20,640 nt of DNA, taken from the NCBI GenBank assembly GCA_017508505.1, contig JAFVYT010000194.1, forward strand, positions 1-20,640, written 5' to 3'. The notes under the pieces are model-generated. The model searched no databases, was not told the DNA's origin, and saw only the letters and a list, made by a program, of their open reading frames with translations. This DNA comes from Clostridia bacterium (GTDB taxonomy: Bacteria > Bacillota_A > Clostridia > Oscillospirales > SIG627). Every line of letters begins with the position of its first letter. Position 1 is the first letter of the stretch. Positions 7,110 through 15,384 of the stretch are shown here, in pieces. The translations under genes were made by a program, and so were the position numbers.

Positions 7110-7240
7110 AGAAACTTATTCCGCCCTTTGACGGGCTTGCAAGGAGGCGCCGCAGGGCCTTGCTCCATTCCCCGACGCGTAGCTTTGCAGGGCTCCGCCC
7201 CGCGCCCCGGCATACAAAGGGGATGTAAAAAAAAGCGCAG
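7110..7240. other. GC-rich intergenic stretch, no gene
   Basis: No coding sequence can be supported here. It contains short palindromes such as the GCAGGGCTCCGCCCC block at 7187-7201, which resembles GCAGGGCTCCGCCCTGC in the right-end repeat (20471-20487). It looks like a remnant or relative of the same dispersed intergenic family. Confidence 0.4.
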
Positions 7241-7260
7241 ACCGCCGATTCCTAAAAAAC

Positions 7261-7306
7261 AAAAGGGATTCTTTGGAATAAAACGTCCGAAGAATCCCCT
7301 TTTTTT
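7261..7306. terminator. Bidirectional hairpin terminator
   Basis: Arms at 7261-7276 and 7287-7299 (GGGATTCTT paired with AAGAATCCC, plus flanks with one mismatch) around a 10-base loop. It is followed by seven T on the plus strand and by TTTTGTTTTTT on the minus strand. It would stop read-through from the MBL-end operon into the regulator gene. Confidence 0.7.
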
Positions 7307-7339
7307 GATAAAAACAATAAAAAAACGCATTTTTTGCTA

Positions 7340-7413
7340 CGAACAAGCTTCGCCACTCGACGTACCTTTGTACGCCTTCGGGTAACCAAAAAGCAAGGTA
7401 AACCTTGCTTTTT
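7340..7413. repeat. Cluster of three small hairpins
   Basis: In order: CGAA...TTCG (7340-7352), CGTAC-CTTT-GTACG (7361-7374), and a 12-bp perfect palindrome AAAAAGCAAGGT/ACCTTGCTTTTT (7388-7399 with 7402-7413) that ends in T on both strands and could terminate. No start codon with a ribosome binding site opens a convincing gene. The set may be a structured RNA 3' end or a dispersed intergenic element. Confidence 0.5.
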
Positions 7414-7454
7414 GCTCAGTTTGTCCGTTCTGCATCTTTTTTCCTATCCCCTTA

Positions 7455-7496
7455 AAAGGGGCTGTAAAAAAACTCAAGTTTTTTTACAGCCCCTTT
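7455..7496 (-). terminator. Long perfect hairpin ending the housekeeping operon
   Basis: A 19-bp perfect stem (7455-7473 with 7478-7496) and a four-base loop, starting three bases after the MBL stop codon. The stem contains internal A7 and T7 runs rather than a long U tail outside. An overlapping palindrome CCCCTTAAAAGGGG (7448-7461) could compete for its distal arm. Confidence 0.75.
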
Positions 7497-7498
7497 CG

Positions 7499-8293
7499 TC
7501 AGGCGTTTGCCTCGGTGCGGTCACGCTCCAGCGCGGCGAATACGTGTGCGCCCACGGTGGGCAGGGTACCCTCGGCGTTGTAGGCGGCGGCCACGTCCTC
7601 CTTATCCTGACCGGGATGGGCCAGATCGAAGGCCTCGATGCGGTCAAGGCTCTCAAGGCAGGCCTCCATAAAGGCGTGCGCCTCCTCGGCGGAATGGGCA
7701 AACTGCCCCACGGGATGGAAATCGTGAGCGGAAAGGATGCCCTTCACGTCCTTTTCCATCAGCGCCCGCACGGCCTTGCGGTGGAGAGCGGGATAGCGAA
7801 TGTTGGAGCCCCACTTGCCCGAGCCAAAGATGCCGAACTGCTGCAGAGCATCCCCCGAAACGAGGGTGGCACTGCGGCGATCCAGAAGACCCACGGCGTC
7901 CTGCGTGTGCCCGGGAATGGAAACGACCTCAAGACAGCCCAGAAGCAGCTCCCCCGCAAGAGGCGCACGGACGTTTGCCTCGGGGTGCTTTTCCGCAAGG
8001 GATGCAGAGCCGGAAAGCACCTCCACCTCGGGGAAGGCCTTCAAAAAGGCCGCAAGGCCCCCTGCGTGATCCCCGTGATTATGAGAGATCACAAGATGCT
8101 TCAGGCTCTCCCGCGTCACCCCCAGCTCCTCAAGCGCAGGGAGCACGGTGTCGGTAATGTCCTCGTCGTAGCTTGCGGCATCCAGCATTACGTCCCCCTC
8201 GGGGGTGCGCAGGATGACCACGGTGGTGAAAATATCCTTATAAGGAAGGGTAATGCGGTAAATATCCGGAAAAGTCAGAGTGGAATACTTCAT
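7499..8293 (-). CDS. MBL-fold metallo-hydrolase
   Basis: A 264-residue metallo-beta-lactamase-fold hydrolase, probably cytoplasmic. The metal site is complete: HNHGDH (H71, H73, D75, H76), PGHT (H129), SGDAL (D148) and SAHDFHP (H190), expected to bind two metal ions in a glyoxalase II-like arrangement. The substrate cannot be told from the motifs. The family includes thioesterases, lactonases and nucleases, and it lacks the features of RNase Z or WalJ-type nucleases that I would look for. It lies 9 bases after tyrS, last in the long operon, with a strong hairpin right after the stop. Confidence 0.88.
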   Translation of the reverse strand: MKYSTLTFPDIYRITLPYKDIFTTVVILRTPEGDVMLDAASYDEDITDTVLPALEELGVTRESLKHLVISHNHGDHAGGLAAFLKAFPEVEVLSGSASLAEKHPEANVRAPLAGELLLGCLEVVSIPGHTQDAVGLLDRRSATLVSGDALQQFGIFGSGKWGSNIRYPALHRKAVRALMEKDVKGILSAHDFHPVGQFAHSAEEAHAFMEACLESLDRIEAFDLAHPGQDKEDVAAAYNAEGTLPTVGAHVFAALERDRTEANA

Positions 8294-8302
8294 TTTTCAT
8301 CC

Positions 8303-9523
8303 TCACTTGGTAATCTTGATAAAGACCTTTTTGCCCTTGCGGAGAATGAACTCCCCGCCAAAATCCTCGGGAGCAAAATTCGTTCCGATGTCCGTGACCT
8401 TCTTGTCACAGACCGTCACACCGCCCTGCTGAATGAGACGGCGCGCCTCGCCCTTGGAGGCACAAAGCCCCGCCTTCACCATCAGATCCATCACGTTCAC
8501 CACGCCGTCGGTAAAATCGGCATCGGAAAGAGTGTGAGTGGGCATATTGGCGGAAACGCCGCTGCCGCCGAAGAGCGCCTTGGAGGCCTCGCGGGCCTTG
8601 TCGGCCTCCTCCTTTCCGTGGACGAGGGTGGTGAGCTCATAGGCAAGGATGTCCTTGGCCTCGTTGAGCTGGCTGCCCTCCCAGGAGGACATTTTTTTGA
8701 TCTCATCGAGAGGCAGGAAGGTGAGCATACGGATGCACTTGATCACGTCCGCATCTCCCACGTTTCTCCAATACTGGTAAAAGTCGAAGGGGCTGGTTTT
8801 TTCGGGGTTCAGCCAAACGGCGCCGGACTGGGTCTTGCCCATCTTCTTCCCCTCGGAGTTGAGCAGGAGGGTGATGGTCATGGCGTAGGCGTCCTTGCCC
8901 GTCTTCTTGCGGATCAATTCGGTACCCCCGAGCATATTGGACCACTGATCGTCCCCGCCGAACTGCATATTACAGCCGTACTCCTTGGAGAGGTAATAGA
9001 AGTCGTAGGACTGCATGATCATATAGTTGAATTCCAAGAAGGACAGACCCTTCTCCATTCTTTGCTTGTAGCACTCGGCGCGGAGCATATTGTTCACGGA
9101 GAAGCACGCCCCCACCTCGCGAAGCAGGTCGATGTATTTGAGCTTCAAGAGCCAGTCGGCGTTGTTGACCAGAATGGCCTTATCCTCCCCGAACTCGATG
9201 AAGCGCTCCATCTGCTTTTTGAAGCAAGCGCAGTTGTGCTCAATGGTCTCGGGGCTGAGCATAGAGCGCATATCGCTTCTGCCCGAGGGATCCCCGATGT
9301 AGCCGGTGCCGCCGCCCAAGAGAACGACGGGCTTGTTCCCTGCCATCTGCAGTCTCTTCATCAGGCAAAGCGCCATAAAATGGCCGCAATGGAGAGAGTC
9401 TGCCGTGGGGTCAAAGCCGATATAAAAACGGGCACCGCCGGAGTTGAGCAGCTCGCGGATCTCACTTTCGTCCGTTACCTGGGCGATCAGCCCTCTTTCT
9501 TGCAGTTCTTCGTAAATTCCCAT
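8303..9523 (-). CDS. tyrS: Tyrosyl-tRNA synthetase
   Basis: A 406-residue class I synthetase that charges tRNA-Tyr with tyrosine. The HIGH-type motif is HCGH (45-48) within FDPTADSLHCGH. GGGTGYIGDPSG (70-81) and the tyrosine pocket segment FGGDDQW (188-194) follow. The KMSKS loop is KMGKT (227-231), of the KFGKT style usual in bacterial TyrS. The C-terminal S4 RNA-binding domain (about 340-400) begins near LMVKAGLCASKGEARRLIQ. Length is typical for bacterial TyrS. Only 28 bases separate it from recN, so there is no room for the T-box leader that often controls tyrS in Firmicutes, unless one lies far upstream. It is expected to be co-transcribed with recN. Confidence 0.97.
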   Translation of the reverse strand: MGIYEELQERGLIAQVTDESEIRELLNSGGARFYIGFDPTADSLHCGHFMALCLMKRLQMAGNKPVVLLGGGTGYIGDPSGRSDMRSMLSPETIEHNCACFKKQMERFIEFGEDKAILVNNADWLLKLKYIDLLREVGACFSVNNMLRAECYKQRMEKGLSFLEFNYMIMQSYDFYYLSKEYGCNMQFGGDDQWSNMLGGTELIRKKTGKDAYAMTITLLLNSEGKKMGKTQSGAVWLNPEKTSPFDFYQYWRNVGDADVIKCIRMLTFLPLDEIKKMSSWEGSQLNEAKDILAYELTTLVHGKEEADKAREASKALFGGSGVSANMPTHTLSDADFTDGVVNVMDLMVKAGLCASKGEARRLIQQGGVTVCDKKVTDIGTNFAPEDFGGEFILRKGKKVFIKITK

Positions 9524-9551
9524 AACAAAACCTTTCTTCCTACGTTTGTAT

Positions 9552-11261
9552 TCAAAGGACCGTGTCCTTCCATTTGTTCCATTCCTCCAGCCCCAAAAGG
9601 CGGAGATTCTCTGCGGCCTGCCGTGCCTTTTCCGTCACGGTGGCCCCTCCCAGAAGCCGTGCGTTTTCCTCCAGGCTTTCCTTCTCGTCCAAGAGGCGCA
9701 CGCTCGTTTCCGTTCTGCCGTCCCGCTCCGTCTTTTCCACCAAAAAGCGCTCGTTGGCCAAGGTGGAGACCTGCGCGGAGTGGGTCACGCAGAAGACCTG
9801 CTTGGTCTGCGAGAGGGTGCGAAGGGCGATGCCCACCTTCTGGGCGGTGGCACCGCTGATGCCCGTGTCCACCTCGTCAAAAATCAGGGTGTCCGCGTCC
9901 CGTCCCCTGCCGAGCTTGAGCTGCAGGGCCAGCATAATACGGGAAAGCTCTCCCCCCGAGGCCACCTTAGAAAGGGACTTGGTGCCCTCGCCCACGTTGG
10001 CCGCAAGCAGAAAGCGCACCTGATCGGCCCCGTGGCGGGTGGGTGAGGTGGGCGTGATCTCCGCAAAAAAGCGCATCCGAGGCATATCCAGAAACGCCAG
10101 CACCGAGTGGATCTGATCCTCCAGGCGCCGCGCTACGGCGCGTCTTGCCTCCGAGAGGGCCTCTCCCTTCTCCCGAAGCGTCTTTTCCAGCCCCTCCAAG
10201 CGCACCGTTGCTCTTTTTATATCATCTTTCAGGGAAAGTGTCAATTCCTTTTTTTCCTTCATTTCTCCGTAAGCGGCCACAACCGCCTCCAGACTTCCCC
10301 CGTATTTCAATTTCAGCTTATAGAGGGCATCGAGACGGGCGCGGATGGTCTCCGCCGCCTCGGCGGGATCCTCCTGACCCATTTCCGACAGACGGTAGGA
10401 CACCTCGTCCGCCGCCTCGCGGACGGTCTCGAGGGCGTCGTAGAGCTTGGCGGAAATCTCGTATAAGGGATCCTCCTGACCGAGTCCCGCAAGCTTTGCG
10501 GCGGCGGCCTCTACAAGAAAGGCGGCGCCGCGACCCCGCTCCCCACCGGACAGTGCGCGGGAGGCTACGGATAGAATCCCGTGGCGCTTTTCGCCCTTTT
10601 GGAGAGAGGCAAGCCTTGCCTCCAGCTCCTCGTCCTCCCCGATTTTGGGCTTGACCCGTGCGATCTCCCGCATCCGAAAGTCAAGGAGCGCAAGGGTTTC
10701 CTCCTCGTTCCCCCGAAGGGCTTTCATCTCCTCTAAACGGCGCTTTTCCGCCGTGTAAGCCTCAAAGGCGGCCTCGTACTCGGCAAGAAGGGTCTTGCCC
10801 GACGCGGGGAGCGCCGCGTCCAGATACTCCCGATGGTTCTTTTCCTCCAGAAGACCCCCTGCGGCGTGCTGGCCGTGGAAGGAGATCAGCACCCGGGCCA
10901 GCTCCTGCGCCTTGGCAAAGGGCACAACCCGTCCCCCTGCACGGCAGGTGCTCTTTCCCTCACGGGTGACGGTGCGGCTGAGGGTGACCCCCTCCTCCAA
11001 TTCCTCAGAGGAGAAAAAGTCCGACAGCGCCGCGGCCGCCTCGGGGCCGATCTCGCTGAAGAAAAGGGAAACCTCCAGACGCTCTGCCCCCTCCCGCACC
11101 AGCTCTGCAGCGCCACGAGGCAGAAAGAAGATGCGGATGGCGTCCAGCACCAGACTCTTGCCCGCGCCGGTCTGTCCGGTCAAAACCGAAAAGCCCCGAT
11201 GGAAATCCACCGAAAGGCGTCGGATCAGCGCAAGGTCGGAAACGTAAAGATTGGTGAGCAT
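9552..11261 (-). CDS. recN: DNA repair ATPase RecN
   Basis: A 569-residue SMC-like ATPase of double-strand break repair that acts with RecA at DNA ends. Walker A is GQTGAGKS (29-36). Two coiled-coil arms run roughly 150-235 and 290-390. The ABC signature is SGGELSR (435-441), Walker B is TLIFDEVDTG (458-467) and the H-loop lies near VTHSAQV (478-484). Length is typical. It lies 15 bases after argR, the usual clostridial pairing. In many relatives spoIVB and spo0A follow recN; here tyrS does. Confidence 0.97.
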   Translation of the reverse strand: MLTNLYVSDLALIRRLSVDFHRGFSVLTGQTGAGKSLVLDAIRIFFLPRGAAELVREGAERLEVSLFFSEIGPEAAAALSDFFSSEELEEGVTLSRTVTREGKSTCRAGGRVVPFAKAQELARVLISFHGQHAAGGLLEEKNHREYLDAALPASGKTLLAEYEAAFEAYTAEKRRLEEMKALRGNEEETLALLDFRMREIARVKPKIGEDEELEARLASLQKGEKRHGILSVASRALSGGERGRGAAFLVEAAAAKLAGLGQEDPLYEISAKLYDALETVREAADEVSYRLSEMGQEDPAEAAETIRARLDALYKLKLKYGGSLEAVVAAYGEMKEKKELTLSLKDDIKRATVRLEGLEKTLREKGEALSEARRAVARRLEDQIHSVLAFLDMPRMRFFAEITPTSPTRHGADQVRFLLAANVGEGTKSLSKVASGGELSRIMLALQLKLGRGRDADTLIFDEVDTGISGATAQKVGIALRTLSQTKQVFCVTHSAQVSTLANERFLVEKTERDGRTETSVRLLDEKESLEENARLLGGATVTEKARQAAENLRLLGLEEWNKWKDTVL

Positions 11262-11276
11262 ATCAGACTCCGAAGG

Positions 11277-11744
11277 TCAGTTTTTGATGTAATCCGCATT
11301 GATCCTGCGGCAAAAGTCAAAGGCGAGGCGCTCCCCGGAAAAGAGCACCAGAAGGGTGTCGTCCCCCGCGAGGGTGCCGATGATCTCGGGAAAATCCCGA
11401 TTGGACTCCAGCGCCGCGGCGGCGGCGTTGGCCGTTCCCGAGAGGGTCTTGACCACGCCGATGTTTCCTGCAGGCACCGCAGACAGCAAAACGTGAGTCA
11501 GAACGTTCCGATAGCGCTCCAGGGTGTCCGGCGCGTGCCCCTTGGGAGCGGCGTCCACGGAATACTTGATGCCTCCGTCGGGAGTGGTCACCTTTTGCAG
11601 GTGCAGCTCCTTGATGTCACGGGAGACGGTGGCCTGCGTGGCCACAAAGCCGTGATGGCGCAGGGCAAGGATCAATTCCTCCTGGGTGCGGATCTCCTGC
11701 TCGGAGACGATCTCCAGAATCTTGAGTTGACGGTCGTTTTTCAT
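11277..11744 (-). CDS. argR: Arginine repressor
   Basis: A 155-residue ArgR/AhrC-family hexameric regulator of arginine synthesis and breakdown genes. The N-terminal winged helix (about 1-70) carries the SR recognition motif in QATVSRDIKEL. The C-terminal domain holds GTLAGDDTLLVLF, matching the GTIAGDDT arginine-binding and oligomerisation segment. It is 8 bases after nadK and 15 before recN. In Firmicutes argR commonly sits in this recombination/isoprenoid block rather than with arg genes. Confidence 0.95.
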   Translation of the reverse strand: MKNDRQLKILEIVSEQEIRTQEELILALRHHGFVATQATVSRDIKELHLQKVTTPDGGIKYSVDAAPKGHAPDTLERYRNVLTHVLLSAVPAGNIGVVKTLSGTANAAAAALESNRDFPEIIGTLAGDDTLLVLFSGERLAFDFCRRINADYIKN

Positions 11745-11752
11745 GTTGACTC

Positions 11753-12592
11753 CTAAAATTTACGGAAGAATACTTCCTGATTGCTTCTCGGCTCCAGCGT
11801 GTACAGCCGCACCCGATGGGGTGAGCGGGAGATGGTCACCACGTCCCCCTCCCCGATCACGCTTGTCTCGCGCCCGTCGGCGCAGACCGTGACGGCAGAA
11901 TCCTCACTGCGACAGCCCAGAGCGGTGAACACCGTCTCGGGGCGAAAGATCATATGGTGGGCATTGACCAAAAGATACGAGGAGATGGCCTTGACGCCGA
12001 TGGCGTCGTACTCCGCGTCCATCACCGCGCCCCCTGCGGAAAAGGCGTAGCCCGTGGAGCCCGTGGGGGTATTGAAGATGAGCCCGTCGGCACGGAAGTC
12101 GCAGAGCTTTTTCTCTCCCGCCAGAAGAGACAGCTCCACAATATGGAAGCCCCGCTCCGGCGCGATGACCAATTCGTTCAAGGCGGAGAGGGTGCGCTTG
12201 CCGTTCACGGCGCAGTCCAGAAGCATACGGGAGGACTCGAAGAAATCCCCATCGGCCAAGGCTCTCACCCGTCCGATCTGATTCTTTTCCAAGGCAGCCA
12301 TAAAGCCCACGTGGCCGAGGTTGATGCCGAAAATGGGCAGATCCTGCTCGGCGGCCCGCCGCGCTACGGAGAGAATGGTGCCGTCTCCCCCGAGGGTCAC
12401 GAGACACTCGCTCTCCCGAAAAAGGGCCTCCTCGGAAACAAAATGCACCTTTTTCTCCTCCGCCAGCGCCTCGGAAAAGGCCAAGGGAGCATAAAAGGAG
12501 ACGCCGCAGTCCCTCAGGGTGCGGATCACCTCCCGCGTGCCTTGAAGGCCGGAATCCCGCTTTGCGTTGGGATACAGTCCGATTCGCTTCAT
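11753..12592 (-). CDS. nadK: NAD kinase
   Basis: A 279-residue ATP-NAD kinase that makes NADP. The signature LVTLGGDGTILSVARR holds the GGDGT motif with the catalytic Asp, followed by GINLGHVGFMA. The glycine-rich motif NTPTGSTGYAFSAGG marks the second conserved region. Length and order match bacterial NadK. The start ATG overlaps the tlyA stop by four bases (ATGA), implying translational coupling. Confidence 0.96.
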   Translation of the reverse strand: MKRIGLYPNAKRDSGLQGTREVIRTLRDCGVSFYAPLAFSEALAEEKKVHFVSEEALFRESECLVTLGGDGTILSVARRAAEQDLPIFGINLGHVGFMAALEKNQIGRVRALADGDFFESSRMLLDCAVNGKRTLSALNELVIAPERGFHIVELSLLAGEKKLCDFRADGLIFNTPTGSTGYAFSAGGAVMDAEYDAIGVKAISSYLLVNAHHMIFRPETVFTALGCRSEDSAVTVCADGRETSVIGEGDVVTISRSPHRVRLYTLEPRSNQEVFFRKF

Positions 12593-13338
12593 TCGCGCTC
12601 CTCCTTTTTTCTTTCAAAGGTAAAATGAGCAAGATATTCCACGTTGCCGTCGCCTCCCTCGATGGGAGAGCGGATCACGGCACAAAGCCGCAGACCGTTT
12701 GCTCTCGCGGCCGCGGCGATCCTGTCCAGCGCGGCCTGCCGCGCTTTTTCGCTGCGGACGATGCCCCCGGAGCCGAGATGCTCCCGACCCACCTCAAACT
12801 GAGGCTTGATCAGGGCAACGAAGGTTCCCTCGGGCTTCAGGATCCGTTTCACCGCAGGGTACAAAAGGGTCTGAGAGATGAAGGAAACGTCCATCACCAC
12901 AAGATCCACCTGCCCGAAGAGCCCCTCGTTCAGGGTGCGTGCGTTGACGTTTTCCAGAGACACGACCTCCGGCCTTTCCCGAAGGGTGGGATGAAGCTGA
13001 TCCGTGCCCGAATCCACCGCATAGATCCGCCGCGCCCCTCGGGAAAGGAGCACGTGGGTAAATCCTCCCGTGGACGCACCGATGTCCGCGCAATCCAGCC
13101 CCTCGGGATCGATCCCCCAAGCGTCCAGCGCGGCCTCCAGCTTCAGTCCCCCGCGGGAGACGTAGCGGGTCAGGGGGGAATCCCCCACCTCGATCCGAGC
13201 CCCCTCCTCCACGGGAAGGGACGGCTTTTTTGCCACGGTGCCGTTCACCGTCACGCTCCCCTCCCGCACAAGCCGTGCGGCCAGGGAGCGGCTGGGGGCA
13301 AGCCCCTTCTCAGCCAGATACAGATCCAATCTTGGCAA
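12589..13338 (-). CDS. tlyA: TlyA-family S4/FtsJ rRNA methyltransferase
   Basis: A 249-residue protein with an N-terminal S4 RNA-binding domain (about 1-60, RLDLYLAEKGLAPSRSLAARLV) and a C-terminal FtsJ-like Rossmann methyltransferase. The AdoMet motif is DIGASTGGFTHVLL, with the later motifs VDLVVMDVSFIS and LIKPQFEVG. The family 2'-O-methylates ribosomal RNA (16S and/or 23S); 'hemolysin' is an old label. Its start overlaps the end of dxs by 29 bases, a steady feature of this gene order in Firmicutes. Confidence 0.93.
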   Translation of the reverse strand: MPRLDLYLAEKGLAPSRSLAARLVREGSVTVNGTVAKKPSLPVEEGARIEVGDSPLTRYVSRGGLKLEAALDAWGIDPEGLDCADIGASTGGFTHVLLSRGARRIYAVDSGTDQLHPTLRERPEVVSLENVNARTLNEGLFGQVDLVVMDVSFISQTLLYPAVKRILKPEGTFVALIKPQFEVGREHLGSGGIVRSEKARQAALDRIAAAARANGLRLCAVIRSPIEGGDGNVEYLAHFTFERKKEERE

Positions 13339-15157
13339 GGCGTTCCATTTCCTTTCCGATGTGTTCCGAGGACAGACCCGCCAGATCCAAAAGACGTTCC
13401 GTGTCCCCGTGGGGCAAAAATCGGTCCTCCACCCCCAAAAAGGCAGTGGGCAGAGTCAGCCCCCGACTCATAATCAGCATCGCAATGCTTTGGGAAAAGC
13501 CTCCCTCCAGAATCCCCTCCTCCACGAAGAGGACCCGATCCGAGGGGGAAAAGAGTGCCGCGACCGCCTCACGGTCGAAGCCCTTTAAGACTCCAAAGCG
13601 CAAAATGCGGGTAGAGATTCCCGCCTCCCAAGCCCTGCGGCAGGCCTCCAGCACCCGTGCCGTCACCCGACCGAAGGTCACCACGCTCACCCGGGGTGCA
13701 TCCCCAAAGGAAAGGCACTCCACGTCCGCCCGACCGGGAAAGGCCGCCGCGACCTCCTCGTCAAAGGGGCCCTTGGCATAGCGGATCACCGTGGGGCCGT
13801 CCTCTCGGGCAAGCCCGTGACGCAAATGTCGCTCCAATTCACCCTCGCTGACCGGAGCCGTTACCCGTACCCCGGGGATGGGAAGGGTCAGGGGCAGATC
13901 AAAAAGCCCGTGATGGGTCGCCCCGTCCTCCCCGCTGATCCCGGCGCGGTCCAGCGCCAGCACCAAGGGAAGCTCCTGCAGGGCGGCATCGTGGAGAAGC
14001 TGATCCACCGCCCGCTGATAAAAGGTGGAATACACCGCAAAGACGGGCCGCTGACCTGCCGCCGCCAAGGCGGCACCGAAGGTCATGGCGTGCTCCTCTG
14101 CGATGCCCACGTCGAAAAAGCGCTTCGGAAAGAGCTTGGCAAAGCCGTCGAGCCCCACCCCGTCCCCCATGGCGGCGGTGATGGCAAGGACTCTCTCATC
14201 CTCCTGCCCGAGGCGGCAAAGGGCGTCTCCAAAGGCGCAGGAGGCACTTTTGCCCTCCTTCTTTTTCTCCCCTGCGGGGCTGATGCCGTGAAAGCGGCCG
14301 GGATTTTCCATAGCAGGGGCATAGCCGTAGCCCTTTTTGGTACAAAGATGGATGATGGAGGGGCGATCGTTCTTCTTCGCCTCCCGAAGAAGCAGCTCCA
14401 CCGTCTCCTCGTCGTTTCCGTCCGCGGGGCCGTAATAGTGCAGACCGAGCTGCTCAAAGAGATTGCCCATGGGCAGGGCGTGGCGCTTCACCGCCCGCTT
14501 TACCCCGCCCGCAAGGCGGGTCAGAGGCTCCCCCAGAAGGGGCAGTCCCTCCACGGAGCGGCGGAAGGAATCCTTAAAGCGGTAGTACCCTGCGGTACGC
14601 ATCTCGTTCAAGGCGCTCTTGACCCGACCGACGCTTTTGGAGATGCTCATTCCATTGTCGTTTAATACGATGATGACCCGATCCTCGGGCTCGATGTTGT
14701 TGAGGGCCTCATAGACCATTCCCCCGGAGAAGGCACCGTCGCCGATGACCACGATGCTCCATCCCGTGTCCCCCTTCAAGCGGGCGGCACGGGCCAGGCC
14801 GAGGGCAGCAGAGATGCCCGTCCCCGAATGCCCCGTCCCGAAAGCGTCGTATTCGGACTCCCGAATGCGGGGAAAGCCCGAGATGCCCCCGAGGGTGCGG
14901 AGGGTGCCGAAGGCCTCCCCTCTGCCCGTGAGGATCTTATGCACGTAGCACTGGTGTCCCGTGTCGTACACCACCCGATCCTTCTCATCCGTCACCCGAA
15001 GGATGGCCACGGCCGTCTCCACGATGCCGAGGTTACTGGCCAGATGCCCACCCGTTTTTTCCACGCTTTTGACCAAAAAGCCGCGCAGAGCTGCGCAAAG
15101 TCGCTTCACCCGCTCAGGGGAAAGGCTCCGAAGCTCCTTGGGCGTGGGAAATTTCAT
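13310..15157 (-). CDS. dxs: 1-deoxy-D-xylulose-5-phosphate synthase
   Basis: A 615-residue thiamine-diphosphate enzyme that condenses pyruvate and glyceraldehyde 3-phosphate, the first step of the MEP isoprenoid pathway. Visible motifs are GHQCYVHKILTGR, ESEYDAFGTGHSGTGISAALG, the ThDP/Mg motif GDGAFSGGMVYEALNN with NDNGMSIS, the pyrimidine domain start near DVGIAEEHAMTFGAALA, and a C-terminal transketolase domain. I start it at the ATG (15155-15157) that overlaps the xseB stop as ATGA. The open frame extends 32 codons further upstream, but that stretch is arginine/glycine-rich, lies inside xseB and resembles no Dxs N-terminus. No ispA lies between xseB and dxs. Confidence 0.96.
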   Translation of the reverse strand: MKFPTPKELRSLSPERVKRLCAALRGFLVKSVEKTGGHLASNLGIVETAVAILRVTDEKDRVVYDTGHQCYVHKILTGRGEAFGTLRTLGGISGFPRIRESEYDAFGTGHSGTGISAALGLARAARLKGDTGWSIVVIGDGAFSGGMVYEALNNIEPEDRVIIVLNDNGMSISKSVGRVKSALNEMRTAGYYRFKDSFRRSVEGLPLLGEPLTRLAGGVKRAVKRHALPMGNLFEQLGLHYYGPADGNDEETVELLLREAKKNDRPSIIHLCTKKGYGYAPAMENPGRFHGISPAGEKKKEGKSASCAFGDALCRLGQEDERVLAITAAMGDGVGLDGFAKLFPKRFFDVGIAEEHAMTFGAALAAAGQRPVFAVYSTFYQRAVDQLLHDAALQELPLVLALDRAGISGEDGATHHGLFDLPLTLPIPGVRVTAPVSEGELERHLRHGLAREDGPTVIRYAKGPFDEEVAAAFPGRADVECLSFGDAPRVSVVTFGRVTARVLEACRRAWEAGISTRILRFGVLKGFDREAVAALFSPSDRVLFVEEGILEGGFSQSIAMLIMSRGLTLPTAFLGVEDRFLPHGDTERLLDLAGLSSEHIGKEMERLAKIGSVSG

Positions 15158-15384
15158 GCTCGCTCTCCCGCGAAGGGCGCTTCCGTTACCCCTTGACCGC
15201 CCGTTTGCAGGACCGTTACCTTCTGCTGGGCCTCGTCCAGCTTTGCGGTGCAAAGACGCACCAGAGACGCCCCCTCCTCAAACAGGGCAAGAGAGGTGTC
15301 CAGAGGGGTCTCCACGCTGTCCAGCGCGCGGACGATCTCCTCCAATCTGCGGATCATTTCTTCAAAGCTCTTATTTTCACTCAC
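15154..15384 (-). CDS. xseB: Exodeoxyribonuclease VII small subunit
   Basis: A 76-residue small subunit that binds the extended helical region of XseA to form exonuclease VII. Its helical-hairpin profile is recognisable in SFEEMIRRLEEIVRALD followed by LALFEEGASLVRLCTAKLDEAQQ. It starts at GTG (15382-15384) within the last codons of xseA (8-base overlap) and overlaps dxs by four bases, so all three are translationally coupled. Confidence 0.95.
   Translation of the reverse strand: MSENKSFEEMIRRLEEIVRALDSVETPLDTSLALFEEGASLVRLCTAKLDEAQQKVTVLQTGGQGVTEAPFAGERA

Noticed and set aside
7499..8293. MBL protein as WalJ (YycJ), completing a Wal-like operon
   Set aside because: It belongs to a different transcript that ends before the regulator promoter, and its motif set looks glyoxalase II-like rather than like the WalJ nuclease.
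9524..9551. T-box riboswitch before tyrS
   Set aside because: The gap is only 28 bases, far too short for a T-box.
7334..9859. An 841-codon open frame on the plus strand
   Set aside because: Antisense to the MBL gene, tyrS and part of recN; no recognisable domain and no ribosome binding site. Treated as a shadow.
15158..15253. N-terminal extension of Dxs
   Set aside because: Arg/Gly-rich read-through of xseB in another frame. The ATGA overlap start gives a standard Dxs N-terminus.
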